64,000 nucleotides of DNA from Spinacia oleracea (GCF_020520425.1 NC_079490.1:2232001-2296000); one strand, 5' to 3'. Shown: positions 1-11,461, counted from the stretch's first letter. The notes: generated from the sequence alone by a model not told the origin. A program made the numbers and translations.

Positions 1-942
1 ACCATGAGATAACAATTCAACTTCACTGCATGAAGCCTATAAATCTGTCCTTAAGATATCCAAGTTACCCAGAAGAGAGCCAATCATTGAAATCATAAAA
101 ATTAACAATTACCATGTATATGCTACCACCCAATTCTTCAAGTACATGGACCATGGTGAAGGTATACAAATTGACAAGAAAAACAAAAACTTCCATTCAA
201 TTCACAACCACAAAACCAAGCATCAAGTGACCAAGTCAACATCTTTTTCCCACATGACCATAAAAACTAACAATTCCAATGGACATGCTACCACCCAATT
301 CTTCAAGTCCATAGACCATGGTGAAGGTAAACTCATTGACAAGAAAAACTTCTATTCACAACCACAGAACCAAACATCACGTGACCAAGTTAATATCTTT
401 TCCCAAATAACCATAGATCACGGGTAACAATACAAACTAACAAACAAAGAGGATGTACAGTAGCAATTCGCATAATCAAAGTGTGCATCATGAGAAAGTA
501 ACAATGAGCCAAAAACTAGATATATTTACACTATATATTTATGAACCTGTACTCCGTATAAGACCAAGAAAACTAGCTGTATTTATATTTACACTATAAG
601 ACCGCAAAGAGATTCCAGTAAACTACATTCATAAACTCACTGTACATTGTAATTTTTCCAATTTCCAGTATACACTTGCGACTATCATCAATTTGAGAAC
701 ATTTCAGGTTAGGAAATCAAAAAATATTGAAAATTATCATGCAAACAGTATCAGATCATCTAAGAAAATACCAATTAGCAATTTAATCAATGCTGATCCT
801 CATACTAGTCATAATCAGAGATCAATAGATTAACAAACAATTAAACTAAGCAGCCAAATCCAATCAAAAGCAGATCAATCAATAACCTTTAATCCAACCA
901 AAAATAGAATAAACAAAATCGATGAATTTCCAAAAATTATAC
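1..942 (-). other. First intron (partial) of the RPS2 gene
   Basis: On the minus strand the RPS2 coding exon ends at a GT donor (complement of 941-942), and everything from there to the left window edge reads as intron. I searched this stretch on the minus strand for the missing last exon, which in plants encodes a conserved C-terminal tail beginning ATFDC, and did not find it. The intron is therefore at least 940 bp and the gene is cut by the window edge. The only structure seen is a tandem duplication (94-420). Confidence 0.7.
94..420. repeat. Tandem duplication, about 165 bp x 2, inside the RPS2 intron
   Basis: Two adjacent copies begin near 94 and 259 with a period of about 165 bp. Both contain the string 'gctaccacccaattcttcaa' (122 and 287), followed by 'gaccatggtgaaggta' and 'attgacaagaaaaac'. 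The copies differ by scattered substitutions and small indels. The apparent 93-residue reading frame across them is a product of the repeat and not a gene. Confidence 0.8.
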
Positions 943-1611
943 CTTAACAAAGTTACCAAGAGTCTTGGTAGACCCACGAGATGAGGTAAAAACATCATCA
1001 ATACCAGCAAACTGAAGAACCTTCTTAGGAACCCTAGCAGCAACAATACCAGCACCACGAGGAGCAGGCACCATTCTAACGGTAACGGAACCACATTTAC
1101 CGGTCACCTTACACGGCACTGTATGTGGCTTCCCAATCTTATTCCCCCAGAAACCTCTCCTCACCGGAATAACACTCAGCTTAGCCAATATGATTCCACC
1201 ACGAATCGCCGTCGCAACTTCTTTGGAGCACTTAACGCCGAGACCGACGTGACCGTTACCGTCACCGACGACAACGAAAGCCTTGAACCTGGTTCTCTGT
1301 CCAGCCCTAGTTTGCTTCTGAACAGGCATGATCTTCATCACCTCATCCTTTAGGTTTCCGAGGAGTTCATCGATGATTTGATGCTCCTTGATTGGGAGAG
1401 AGTGGAGGTAGATCTGCTCCACTGAGGTGATACGTTTGTCTCTCACGAGTCGGCCGAGTTTTGTGACTGGCACCCATTTTTCTTCCTCGTCACGGCGGCC
1501 AGCACGACGGCGACCACGACCGCGGTCTCCTCTTCCACGGTCTCCACCTCTGCCACCACGGTCACCGAAGCCGCGGCCGAATCCACCTCGCTCTCCGCCT
1601 CTTTCTGCCAT
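943..1611 (-). CDS. RPS2: 40S ribosomal protein uS5 (RPS2), 5' coding exon, gene cut by window edge
   Basis: Structural protein of the small cytosolic ribosomal subunit near the mRNA entry region, needed for decoding accuracy. The exon encodes 223 residues in phase 0. They comprise a Gly/Arg-rich RGG tail (residues about 4-40), then [11 protein letters not shown], the S5 N-terminal fold with [20 protein letters not shown], and the C-terminal fold with [20 protein letters not shown]. The family runs to about 275-285 residues, and the missing roughly 55 residues belong to the next exon, left of base 1. The exon ends GNFVK at a GT donor (complement of 941-942), so the one extra Val reading into the intron is not real. 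The ATG at 1611 gives the typical [10 protein letters not shown] start. Confidence is high for identity; the gene is partial only because the window ends. Confidence 0.95.
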
Positions 1612-1760
1612 GTTTTGGGGTTAGGGTTTTGTTTGAGGTTGAGGTTTTCTGATTCTAGGGTTTGAGTGAGAGAAGTGGGAAAATAAAGGGTTGTGATTTT
1701 ATATACGGAAACGGAGTTTGATGTTGGGTTGCATAATTTAAGGCCCATCCAACTATTGGG
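1612..1760 (-). promoter_or_regulatory. RPS2 promoter and 5' leader with telo-box and site II motifs
   Basis: Read on the minus strand, a TATA-like 'tatataaaat' (complement of about 1698-1707) precedes a pyrimidine-rich leader. The leader contains AAACCCTA telo-box motifs (complement of 1621-1628 and about 1657-1664). Further upstream is ATGGGCC (complement of 1742-1748), a site II (TGGGCY) element. Telo-box plus site II is the established pairing in plant ribosomal-protein promoters. The motifs are seen; their use here is inferred. Confidence 0.7.
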
Positions 1761-3318
1761 CTATTAAAACCCAATACAAAGGTCCATTACAAATATTCGT
1801 AACATTAAGTCATTAACTAATGTTTTGTATTATCAAAAAAATAACTAATTGTTGTTCTCCTCTTTCGGTATGTTCTGATTTTTCTAGTTTATGGTCTGAT
1901 TTGATTTGATTGTTTTATGTGAGTGACTTTTGATTATTCTTGTTTTTAATCTGGTCTAAAATTTTATGGGCTAATATTGTCTGATATGGTTTTCTGAAAA
2001 ACACGGAGCAAGTGGTAAGCAATAAGAATGAGTTGAATATAATATAGTCTAACCCGAGATACAAGACCAAAACTAAGACCTGGAACTAAAAAGAACATAA
2101 CCCGCACCCGAAATCAATTTGGAATGGACTCGAATTGCACCAACTGAATAAGAAAAAAAAACTTGTATTTGAAATAGATTAGATTAGGTTCACCGAATAA
2201 AGTTAATTTGGACTTGACGTAAATGGGATAGGCCTGAACCGAAAATGTTGTTATTCGTATAGGCACATATGACTTGTACCCCACAAGTGCTCAAAAGTTA
2301 CCTCCACCGATGGACTCGACTCAAATGTGTCTGACTTAAATATTCGTTTTCCACCTCGTTTACAAGGTCCACCATTTTATATTTTTACAACATAGTAGTT
2401 AGATTAAAATAACTTTGTTTAATAATTTAGTAATCAAATAAAAACCAGCCGATATACTTTTTTGAATTTGAATCTTCTGTTTCACGTTTCATGTACCACT
2501 TGTGTGTCACTTTTTCCCACTGGTCGATATTAATGTAATTTTAGATATGAAAATAAAAGTGGTTAACTAATTACGAATATGAACCAATATGAAAAAGTGT
2601 TACACAAATGGTACACCAATTGTGGAATAGAGATTTTTGGGACTATTTCTTTATATTCTGTATAACCTACAATAAATTTTTGTTGGGTTTATCTAGCATT
2701 CAAGGGTTGCACAAAGTAATCGATATTATTGACAACCGATTTTCCCAAGTGATATTGTTCTGAAAATTGGATGATAACTTAAACTATTAGACTTGTATGA
2801 CAAGTAGTATCATTAATGTTGCACGTATATCACTATCGTTGTCCGTTTCAATAATTATGTGACGGATCTAGAATAATATGATGTTGGCAAGAATCTCAGC
2901 CTAATACTAAACCGTAACCAGCAAGAAGAAGAATAAATCATTAGTTTCTATTAACACTAGAGACATGTACAATTGAATAAGAGATGATTGATGAACTCTA
3001 TATGAAAAGGACATAGTGATATGATTGAGAAATCTTAATCTACATTAATCGCGATTTTTATTACACCGTTTAATTTCCTTAAGAAAAAGAAGTACGTAAC
3101 CAAATTTAACCAGATTAGTACTCCAAAGAAACTTTCTATTCCAAAGTACATATAAATTATTGCAAAGCTTAATTTATTACGTGTAGTCATGAGTTATCCA
3201 TCCTTGTTGTATCAATATCTTAATTAATTAGTCAATAAAATCAAAGGTAAACCAAACCAATAAGAAACAACCTTTTGGGGACCTTCTTTGTTCTTTCTCA
3301 CAAGTCAAGCTTCTTATA
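1761..3318. other. Intergenic; no gene seen
   Basis: No credible reading frame in either strand. About 1870-2030 matches a dispersed family of 'ggtctgattt' sequence found elsewhere in the window (see 36208-37735, 51815-51990 and 56515-56665). The rest is AT-rich unique-looking sequence. Confidence 0.5.
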
Positions 3319-4312
3319 TTACTACTCCTCAACTTCCATTCCATTTAATTATAATCAACTTTTAATAAATTAATCACCCTTAGAGACAACTTTTAAGTTA
3401 ATATCCGAGATTAATCAATCACTTTATAACTAGCACAATCTCATTTCAAAAACATCCCTCAACCTAAATCACCCATTCACCCTTCTCCTCAACTTTCATT
3501 CCATTTATAATCATTCATAAAGCCGAATTTCGAGTTAATATTCGAAATTAACCAGTCTTACACAACATTTGTCAACAAAACCCGCCCTTTTATAACTAGC
3601 ACAACCTCTTTTCAAAAACATCCCTCAACCTAAATCATCCATTCACCCTTCTCCTCAACTTTCTTTCCATTTATAATCATTCATATAGCCGAATTTCGAG
3701 TTAATATCCGAAGTTAATCAGTCTCACACAATAGTTGTCAACAAAACCCGACCCTTTATAACTAGCATAATCTCATTTCATAAACATCCCTCGTCCCAAA
3801 ACATCCATTCACCCTTCTCCTCAACATTCATTCCATTTGTAATCATTCATAAAGTCGAATTTTAAATTAATACCCGAAATTAACCAGTCTTACACAACAA
3901 TTGTCAACAAAACCCGACCTTTTATAACTAACACAACCTCATTCAAAACATCCCTCATCCCCAACTTCAATCCCTTTTACAATCATCCATAAAGCCGAAT
4001 TTAAAGTTAATATTCGAGATTAATCAATCTAACACAGTTGTCAACAAAACCCGATTTTATACTCCACTAGCAACAAGCCAACAACTATCTCAATAAAAAA
4101 CATCCCTCCTCTTCAACTTTCATTCTATTTATAATTCTCCCTAAAGCCAAATTTAAAAGTTAATATCCGAGATTAATCAATTCAATTTATAATCCTTAGT
4201 AAAACCAAATTTAAAGTTAATATCCGAAATTAATCAATCTGACACAGTTGACAACAAAACCCCACTTTATAACTAGCACCAACCTCATTTCAAAAATATT
4301 CCTCTATCTTAA
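3319..4312 (+). repeat. Tandem array (about 6 units of about 165 bp) ending in the F-box promoter
   Basis: Successive degenerate units share the order: 'ctcctcaactttcattcca', 'ataaagccgaattt', 'gttaatatccgaaattaa', 'gtcaacaaaacccg', 'tttataactagcac', 'aaaacatccctc'. The TATA-like 'tttataactagc' or its decayed form recurs near 3423, 3590, 3752, 3919, 4052 and 4266, spacing mostly 162-168 bp with one shorter and one longer step. The last unit supplies the TATA box and leader start of the F-box gene, so the array is a multiplied core-promoter segment rather than an unrelated satellite. Confidence 0.8.
4266..4272 (+). promoter_or_regulatory. Likely TATA box of the F-box gene
   Basis: 'tttataa' lies 97-103 bp upstream of the ATG at 4369, followed by a pyrimidine-rich leader ('cctcatcctctttctttt'). 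A start site about 30 bp downstream would give a 5' leader of about 70 nt. The same motif occurs in at least three, more loosely five, upstream repeat units. Confidence 0.55.
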
Positions 4313-4368
4313 GTTCATCCTCATCCTCAATTCCTCATCCTCTTTCTTTTCTTCCCTTACTTCATCAA

Positions 4369-5550
4369 ATGGATGAAGAAGAAGAACCAGCAATTCCAGT
4401 AGAATTCAACAATCTACCAAAAGACATAATCTTCGACATTTTTTCAAGAATCCCACTAAAAACCCTCTATCAACTACGCTGTGTTTGTCATAAATGGCTG
4501 TTTTATCTTCATCAAAACCCAGAATTCAGAGTTTTTTACCATCAAAAGCACAAATTCAGCCCAATTTTGCTATTCAGTCAACAAATCACTGAAACCCCAT
4601 CAACCAGATTGTCTGCTTGTTCAATTGATGGAACAAAAATAAGTCAAATTTCGACCAATTTTGATCAATCATTAGTTTCAATCCTCACATGCAATGGAAT
4701 CCTCTGTTTAATCTCGAAAACCAACGCATTTTTATATGATCCCATCACCAAGAGGCTCTCCAATCTCCCTACCTCGACCCGACAACAACGCGGGTTCGGG
4801 TCATCGTCGTCTTCAACAATCAGCTGGGCATTCGGGTTTTCCCCGTTTCGAAACGTTTTCAAAATTCTGCATTTCTACACCACTGAAAAGGAATTCGACA
4901 ACTTCCATTACTGTCAAACACAGGAGCTAATGTGCGAGATACTAACAAAACCCGGGTCGGATCTCGGGCTCGATACCCGAGGAGATGAGAATTGGGAGAA
5001 TCTCGGGAAATGCCCGTTTGATGTTCTGGGTAGGAAGAATTACGCATTTGTTGATGGGAAATTCTACTGGTTTGTAGGGGAGAAGAAATTCAACCCAGAT
5101 TGTGTGAAGATCATGTCATTTGATATTGAAATCGAGGGTTTTGGGATGAATTATTTCCCCAAATCGTGCTCAAATCGTTCAGTTGAATGCTTGGATTTGG
5201 TGGAAATTAGGGATTGTTTGTGTTTAACTGATCGATTGCCTTGGGAATCGAGCATGGATGTTTGGATGATGGGGAAAGAAAATGAGGGTTTTGCTAATTT
5301 GTGGGAGAAGAAGTATAGGATTGATCTTATGGGGATTGATCATCATGATGTGAGGATTTTGGGCCATTTGATTAGAATCAACGGTGGTGATTGTGAGAAG
5401 AAGGATGATGGGGAGATTTTGATGAAAATTGGGGGGCAAAGTTTTGGGTTTTATGAACTTGGAAATGGGGTTTATAGGAATTTGGGGAGTGAAGTTAATT
5501 TGCAAGAATGGGGTTTGCAATTGATGCTTAGTAGGAAGTTTCTATTATAG
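4369..5550 (+). CDS. F-box protein, single exon, 393 aa
   Basis: Likely substrate-receptor subunit of an SCF ubiquitin ligase, binding SKP1 through the F-box; substrate unknown. The F-box occupies residues about 14-52, with the hallmark pattern NNLPKDIIFDIFSRIPLK, RCVCHKW. The rest resembles the F-box-associated C-terminal region of the large plant family (LYDPITKRLSNLP at about 122-134, then scattered Trp/Gly-rich stretches). Length is normal. The ATG opens MDEEEEP and follows a TATA box and CT-rich leader in the right order. No intron is needed. Odd features: tandem repeats abut both ends, and the last 20 codons (from SEVNLQEWG) lie inside a unit that is repeated downstream. A specific orthologue cannot be named from sequence alone. 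Confidence 0.85.
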   Translation: MDEEEEPAIPVEFNNLPKDIIFDIFSRIPLKTLYQLRCVCHKWLFYLHQNPEFRVFYHQKHKFSPILLFSQQITETPSTRLSACSIDGTKISQISTNFDQSLVSILTCNGILCLISKTNAFLYDPITKRLSNLPTSTRQQRGFGSSSSSTISWAFGFSPFRNVFKILHFYTTEKEFDNFHYCQTQELMCEILTKPGSDLGLDTRGDENWENLGKCPFDVLGRKNYAFVDGKFYWFVGEKKFNPDCVKIMSFDIEIEGFGMNYFPKSCSNRSVECLDLVEIRDCLCLTDRLPWESSMDVWMMGKENEGFANLWEKKYRIDLMGIDHHDVRILGHLIRINGGDCEKKDDGEILMKIGGQSFGFYELGNGVYRNLGSEVNLQEWGLQLMLSRKFLL

Positions 5551-5945
5551 GAGGAAAAAGATATCGCGATTAGGAAAGAAAACTCAGACGGACTGGAGTA
5601 AATTTGTATGAACAAGTGAAGTTAATTTGTAAGAATGGGGGTTGCATTTTGATGCTTAGTAGGAAGTTTCTATTATAGGAGGAAAAAAATATCGTGATTA
5701 AGAAAGAAAACTCAGGCAGACTGGAGTAAATTTGTATGAACGGGGATTGGAAGTGAAGTTAATTTGTATCAATGGGGTTGCAAGTGATGCTTAACAGGAA
5801 AAAAAAATCACGATTAGGAAAGAAAATTCAGACGGATTGAAGTAATTTTGTATGAACGGGGTTTGCAATTCATGTTTTTAGTAGGAAGTGTTTATTATAG
5901 GAAAACAAATCGGGATTAGGAAAGAAAATTCAGGCGGACTGCATA
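5491..5945 (+). repeat. Tandem repeats (about 4 x 90-137 bp) of the F-box coding end and 3' flank
   Basis: Unit starts ('gaagttaattt') fall at 5491, 5618 and 5755, with a decayed fourth from about 5848. Each contains part of 'atgcttagtaggaagtttct', then 'attaggaaagaaaa', then 'ctcaggcggactg'-like sequence. Unit 1 contains the true stop codon (5548-5550), so copies 2-4 are extra copies of the last codons plus 3' flank. Confidence 0.8.
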
Positions 5946-7066
5946 CGGCATTTTTTCGGATGAAGTAGTCTATTATAGGAACTTGATGTCTTTAACCATT
6001 TTTGGAAAGTTTGATTGTTGTTTTGTATTGTACTAGTAGTATCTTTGACTGTAAAATGTAGAAGGAAAAGAGGGGTGGAAAAAGGAAAAGAAATTATACC
6101 AAAAAAGTTATTGAAATCCTTACTTATCATAAATTTTTTGAGAGAATGATTGGTCCAAATTTTGTTAAAGCTCGACTCTACTCAATTTTTGGTTGTTTTA
6201 TTTGTTATAGAGCACGTTTTATCTTTTAAAAAAGACCATTCATAATTGTCTTGTCATATTGCAATATCCATGTAAATACCAATACAACATACAAGTATAC
6301 AAAGGCAATTGAATATCGGATCTATTGTGTTGTGTACGGTAGAGGATCCGGTTACCGGTCAATCGTATATTCACGTGTAACCCGATTGTGTACCACATAG
6401 TCCACATTCAAGCATTGGGCTTTGCACCATAGACCTGATTAAATTGCGGGCTGAGACTGAGTTCGGGTCGGGTCACAACTAAAAGTTCTTCCCACTAGGC
6501 CGGGCCAACTTAAGAACATTAAGTCAGTTTTAGGTATAAATTTGACCTGACCCAAATGATCTAAAGGCCAAAATAGCGGGTTTTGGCCAGACACTTATGA
6601 CTTATGAATGGGCAGGATAAAATTGATGCAACATGCTATGCTCTAGCGAAGCGCATGGAACAACTAATCTCAGTTATAGGGAAATTTTTCCAATCAAATG
6701 ACATTTTCGTAAATAATTGATAATTTCATTACGAAAATGCCATCAAATGACATGTCATCAAATGTTGATCACATGTACGGTTATTATTATATTTTCATAA
6801 TACATTAACAACTAACATTATACAATAAGGTTCTACTAATAAACAATCTACCACTATAAATATACATTTAATCATTTATCAATAAATAATATTGCATTTT
6901 AGTAATTCCCCAACAATCATAAAATATACCGCAACGAGAAGTGGTATACAATCAATACCGAGTAATATGCCGTCTATAACTACAAATATACAGTCAATAT
7001 CAAACATTATACACCTACCGATTTCAAGCAAAATATTTACAGTTTTCAAGGAAAATATTTACGAAA
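5946..7066. other. Intergenic; no gene seen
   Basis: No supported gene. It holds a 75-bp segment (6597-6671) that recurs 10 kb away and an AT-rich stretch (6780-7060). Sequences like 'acgaaaatgccat' recur around 6735, 6790 and 7060, suggesting small local duplications. Confidence 0.5.
6597..6671 (+). repeat. Dispersed direct repeat, copy 1 (partner 16681-16756)
   Basis: Begins 'atgacttatgaatgggcagg' and ends 'aagcgcatggaacaactaat'. The partner near 16681 matches at roughly 85-90% with a 2-base indel. Copy 1 is open in one frame (residues NGQDKIDATCYALAKRMEQL) while copy 2 is interrupted, so it may descend from coding sequence. I do not recognise the peptide. Confidence 0.6.
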
Positions 7067-7084
7067 ATGCCATTTGATGAATTT

Positions 7085-7214
7085 CCAATCACTGAGATTA
7101 ACTTGACTTTCTCGGACTTCTCACTTCTCACTTCTCACTTCTCACTCCAAGACTCCCTTCATCTTATTCCGGCGAGGTCTTCGACGTCTCCGTCCCCGTC
7201 TCTGTCTCCCGCCG
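7085..7214 (+). other. Possible non-coding first exon with GT donor
   Basis: A CT-rich stretch ('cttctcacttctcacttctc', then 'cgtccccgtctctgtctccc') ends at 'gccg|gtgagtaat', a strong plant-type 5' splice site at 7215. It looks like the 5' leader of a gene on the plus strand. The next plausible acceptor with a pyrimidine tract is 'ctttttcacaccatag' ending 11463, just before the resistance-type pseudogene. If they belong together, the LINE and solo LTR sit inside that intron. The link is inference. Confidence 0.35.
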
Positions 7215-7474
7215 GTGAGTAATTTCTCCTCTCTTACTCTCATTTTCTACTTCCTTCATCTTTATACTTTTTTTTTTCTCTCTGATTTCTTTTTGTGGAT
7301 CTATGTCACTCTCTGCTGTGTAGTTGATTAATTATTTTTTCAAATTTTATGCTGATTTCCCGACATTTCAAAATTCAATTGCTTTGCGTGTTAGCTTCAC
7401 TGACTTGTTCTTTCTGTGATGATGCTAAATGATTTTGATTGTGTGACTGGAAAATATTTATTGGAAAATATTTA

Positions 7475-7880
7475 TGAAATTATTGATTAGAAAAACTAGT
7501 AATCCGAAAATTGGCAAGCTGATTAGTAATTGATAAATTGAGAAAATGCAGTTGATTGATGTGAAATTACCTAAATTACAGGTGGAATAATGAAATTACT
7601 GGTTTAAAAAAAATGAAATTATTGATTACAAAAACAAGTAATCCGAAAATTGGCAAGCTGATTAGTGATTGATAAATTGAGAAAATGCAGTTGATTGATG
7701 TGAAATTACCTAAATTACAGGTGGAATAATGAAATTACTGGTTAAAAAAAATGAAATTATTGATTACAAAAACTACTAATCCGAAAATTGGCAAGCTGAT
7801 TAGTGATTGATAAATTGAGAAAATGCAGTTGATTGATGTCAAATTACCTAATTACAGGTGGAATAATGAAATTACTGATT
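7475..7880 (+). repeat. Tandem repeat, about 138 bp x 3
   Basis: Three nearly identical units start near 7475, 7614 and 7752. Each runs 'gaaattattgatta', 'aatccgaaaattggcaagct', 'gagaaaatgcagttgattga', 'acaggtggaataatgaaatt'. High similarity implies recent duplication. The LINE insertion begins just downstream. Confidence 0.85.
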
Positions 7881-7913
7881 AAAATTGGCAGAAAATAGCA
7901 AGATGCAGTGGAT

Positions 7914-9590
7914 TACAATTTACAAGTTTTTTTTTTTTTTTTTTGGGTTAGTAAGAGAAATTTTATTCCAACTGAAAGTATACAAAAAAGGAAAGAAGTA
8001 GAGACAAGACTCTACCCAGCTTCCTAAAACAACAACTTAAACACAAGCACAAAGCCAAACAACATGTAAGAACCAATTAGGCAATTACAGGGACTTTCTA
8101 AATCGTGAGCCTTTATATCTTCCGTGAGCCCAAGACAACAGTTTGGGGAACTATGTGGTAAGTGCCCTTATACCAAGGCACTCTTTAATCAACTCTATAC
8201 ACTGGGAACTGTAATGGCATTCAATGAACAAGTGCTTGTGTGATTCAGAACTATGATTGCAAATAACACAACGATCACTCTGGGAGACTCCTATCTTGTG
8301 AAGTCTGCACCTAGTTTGTAACCTCTCGTGCATTATCAGCCACGCCACAAATCTGTGTTTAGGATTATTGTAATGATTCCACACTAGCTTACACCAATGC
8401 AGATTTTGACTCCGCTCAACTAGTTTAGAGTATATTTGAGCAACTGAGAACTTACTTTGATTTAACCAAACATTACCTAAGTGATGTGTCAGGTTGTCTT
8501 TAGCCTTGCAAATGTGCTTAAGAGCCTAACTGGCATAAACTGGAGCCCTATACTCCTGCCAGTTCTGATCCTTGATGTACATCGTATGGACCCACTTCAC
8601 CCAAAGGTTATCGGTCTTCTGAGCAACATGCCAAGCCATTTTTCCCACAGCCACCTTATTCCAAAGAATAATGTTCCTGACGCCAAGTCCACCACTCTTT
8701 TTAGAGCTACATATCCTATCCCAACTAATGTAACCCAGGTTTGGAGTTATTATGCATCCCGGTCCATAAAAAAGACCTGCAAATTGCATTCAGCTTCTTA
8801 AAGACTGTTTTAGGCAAAATAAAAATTTGTGCCCAATACACATTAATGCTCAACAACACTGCATTCACCAGTTGCAAACGACCCGCAAAGGCAAGATTTC
8901 TAGAACTCCAAATTTTAATTCTTTTGTCCATCTTTTCAATCAAATGCTCACAGTCAGCAACATTTAATTTCTTAGCACTTATGGGAACTCCTAAGTACCT
9001 GAAAGGGAGGCTTCCAATACTAAAACCCTAAGCATTAGCCAATTCTTGCATTTCACTACCTGTCAGACCACAACCATATAAGGATGACTTGTTCTGTTGT
9101 GGCTGAAAACAATCTAAGCCCCTGAATCAACATCTGTGCAGAATTGTTTTCACCTTTACAGAACAAAACTAGATCATCTGCAAAACATAGGTGATTGGTT
9201 TGCATCTAGAATGGAACTTAAACTCCTGTTGCTTCCCCACATAAGTCATAATCCTAGTCAGGTACTCCATGCACTGAACGAACAGGAGAGGAGATATCGG
9301 GTCCCCTTGTCTCAACCCTCGTTTTTAATTAAAGAAACCAGTGGTGAACCCATTAAGCATCAATGTAAAAGTAGGACTAGTTACACATGTCATAATCCTT
9401 GCCGTGAATTGTTGAGGAAAACCAAGACACTGAAGCATATCGCTAATGAAATCCCAGTTAACAGTATCGTAGGCCTTCTGTATATCAATCTTCATCAAAC
9501 AACATTTAGTTTTCTGACCTTTCCTGTACATCCTCACAAGGTCCTGGCATAGGAGAACATTATTCAAGATACTCCTACAATTTACAAGTT
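7914..9590 (-). mobile_element. 5'-truncated, decayed LINE (non-LTR retrotransposon) with 15-bp target duplication
   Basis: Target duplication 'tacaatttacaagtt' is exact at 7914-7928 and 9576-9590. The element reads on the minus strand. Its poly(A) tail appears as the T run at 7927-7944, and its truncated 5' end is at 9575. From 9575 leftwards it encodes reverse-transcriptase sequence (RSILNNVLLCQDLV, then KIDIQKAYDTVNWDF), then a stretch with NLAFAGRLQLVNAVL and KSGGLGVRN, then a zinc-binding RVT domain (CVICNHSSESHKHLFIEC, 8151-8384). These are typical plant L1/RTE-type ORF2 parts. Frames change and stops intervene, so it is dead. The apparent ORF that starts at 9633 begins in host DNA and runs into the element. 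Confidence 0.92.
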
Positions 9591-9858
9591 GCTTAGATCT
9601 TACAATGTACTGATTACAAGTTCTTTGCATCATTTTTTTTCTTTATAAAGTTAATACCCAATTGACGAGTGAAACAACCAGGAAAGAAATAACCAAGTTC
9701 ATGGAATGGTGCTTATGGCCATGTTAAGTCATGGGTGGTCCACCGACGCCCACAAATAAAAACAAAAACAAAAACTTTACAAACTTGATGTTCTTGCAAA
9801 ATTCCCTTCGCTTTTACAATGCTGAAACTTTTGCATTATAATACTATTGTTTAGGTGG

Positions 9859-11402
9859 AATATTGATGAGTCATATTTGTATAGGGTATTTTAGGCGCAT
9901 TTAGGTTGCATTATTAGGCATTTATATCATTTTAGTTGCATTTAGGATCACATTTGCATAAGTTATCGTTGTCGTACTCTATTACGCCCCGTTTGTGTTT
10001 TCTTAATGTTTCAGGTGATTTTACGGTCATTTGGATGCTTTCGGAGTGTTATGAGTTGATTTGGATGATGAACGGATGGAATGTTGACTCGAGGATCATT
10101 GCATATCTCTAGGGATAATTTTGAGTCAATAACGAAGCTAAACGCTATTTTTCTAAGCATCAAAACGGACAGGCGTTCACTCTTTTGATGATATCTCAAG
10201 TTCTACATGTCGGAATGAGGCGATTTTTATTGGCCTAGAAAGTAGACTTCAAGAGCTTTCCAACGACAGGTCACACGTCCTTATAGGCATTGTAGAACAA
10301 GAGTTATGACATAAACAAGATGGCTCGACTATCCGATTCGCCCGAAGCCCAAAACGATGGCCCAATCTTCCCCTTGGGCGCGAAAACCAGCGACCCACCA
10401 GCGGGCCCGCTGGTTTCTCCGCCCAGCTACTTCCACGCGGGTTCATGCTTTCGTCTTGGTGATCGTCCAATAAAATCATAGCTTATGTAATTGTTATTTT
10501 CCTTTTTTGTTTTTAGAATTTAGGAAACACTAAAATACCTCAAGGGAATGAATGTATTCCCTTATGCTTTTATTTTCTTTTACGTTTTTCAATTGGGAGA
10601 ACACTTGAACGCCAGTTTTGGTTTTCTATTCTTCCCTTTTTCCATTGTTGAACCCTAGCTTTCAATTTTCAATTCATCAATCTAGAGGTAATTCAATAAT
10701 TTCTTTTGCTTTTATTCTTTCTTATTGTTTTCGTTCCTTAGTTTAAATTTTCCTTTGATTATGAAATTCATGTTTATTATTTCTATCATGTTTGTTAATT
10801 CAATTATGAGCGAGTAGTCGTATTCTAGGGCTAAGTAAGGGAAACCATGTTTATACCATGATTATTATGCATAAAGTTTGTTAATTTATAGATTATTGCT
10901 TGAGTATTCCGATTGATTTGTTTTAATTGTTGATTCATGTTATCGGCCAATTTCATGAATTGATTATCTAGCTAATAGGAATTAGAATCGAAAGATCGTA
11001 TTTTTAGAGGCTTAGTGCAATTGGCAATTCTGATTATGTTAGCGACCGTACTACATATGTTGAATTGAAAGTGTTAAGACCCGACCGTAGGCTTAGCATG
11101 TACTTTAATTACTCGGCTTAGTTTATTCATTTCCGAATTGATTTATGTTCTTGGATTGGTATAAGCATGGTGAACCGAACAGACGCCCTAGACCTTTAAT
11201 TCATTGATAAATTACGCATTTTTATTATTGTTTTAGCTTTAGTAGTTAATATTCAACTCAACTTTCGTTATTGAAATAGTTCGTATAGTTGGGCAAAAAC
11301 TAATAGAACTTGTCTCCCTGTGGGATCGACCCGTATTTGCTAAGTATCTGCTAACAACAGACACCGTGCACTTGCGGTATCACTTTTTAATCTATCAAAT
11401 AT
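9859..11402. mobile_element. Solo LTR of a Gypsy-type retrotransposon with 5-bp target duplication
   Basis: Flanked by exact 'aatat' duplications (9859-9863 and 11398-11402). The 1,534-bp body starts TGATGAGTCA and ends ATCTATCA, giving TGAT...ATCA ends. It contains 'ccctgtgggatcgacccgta' near its 3' end, which I recall as characteristic of Tat/Ogre- or Athila-like plant Gypsy LTRs. No internal domain or second LTR is present, so it arose by LTR-LTR recombination. It ends about 60 bp before the splice-acceptor-like site preceding the resistance pseudogene and has probably replaced or displaced its proximal promoter. Confidence 0.88.
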
Positions 11403-11461
11403 AGCATAAGGTGCTGATCATTATCTTGATCATTCACATCCTCTGATCTTTTTCACACCAT

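Noticed and set aside
146-427. 93-codon open frame
   Set aside because: It runs across a non-coding tandem duplication in the RPS2 intron and its two halves are the repeat units.
4665-5520. Several open frames on both strands inside the F-box gene
   Set aside because: They are shadow frames of the real F-box coding sequence.
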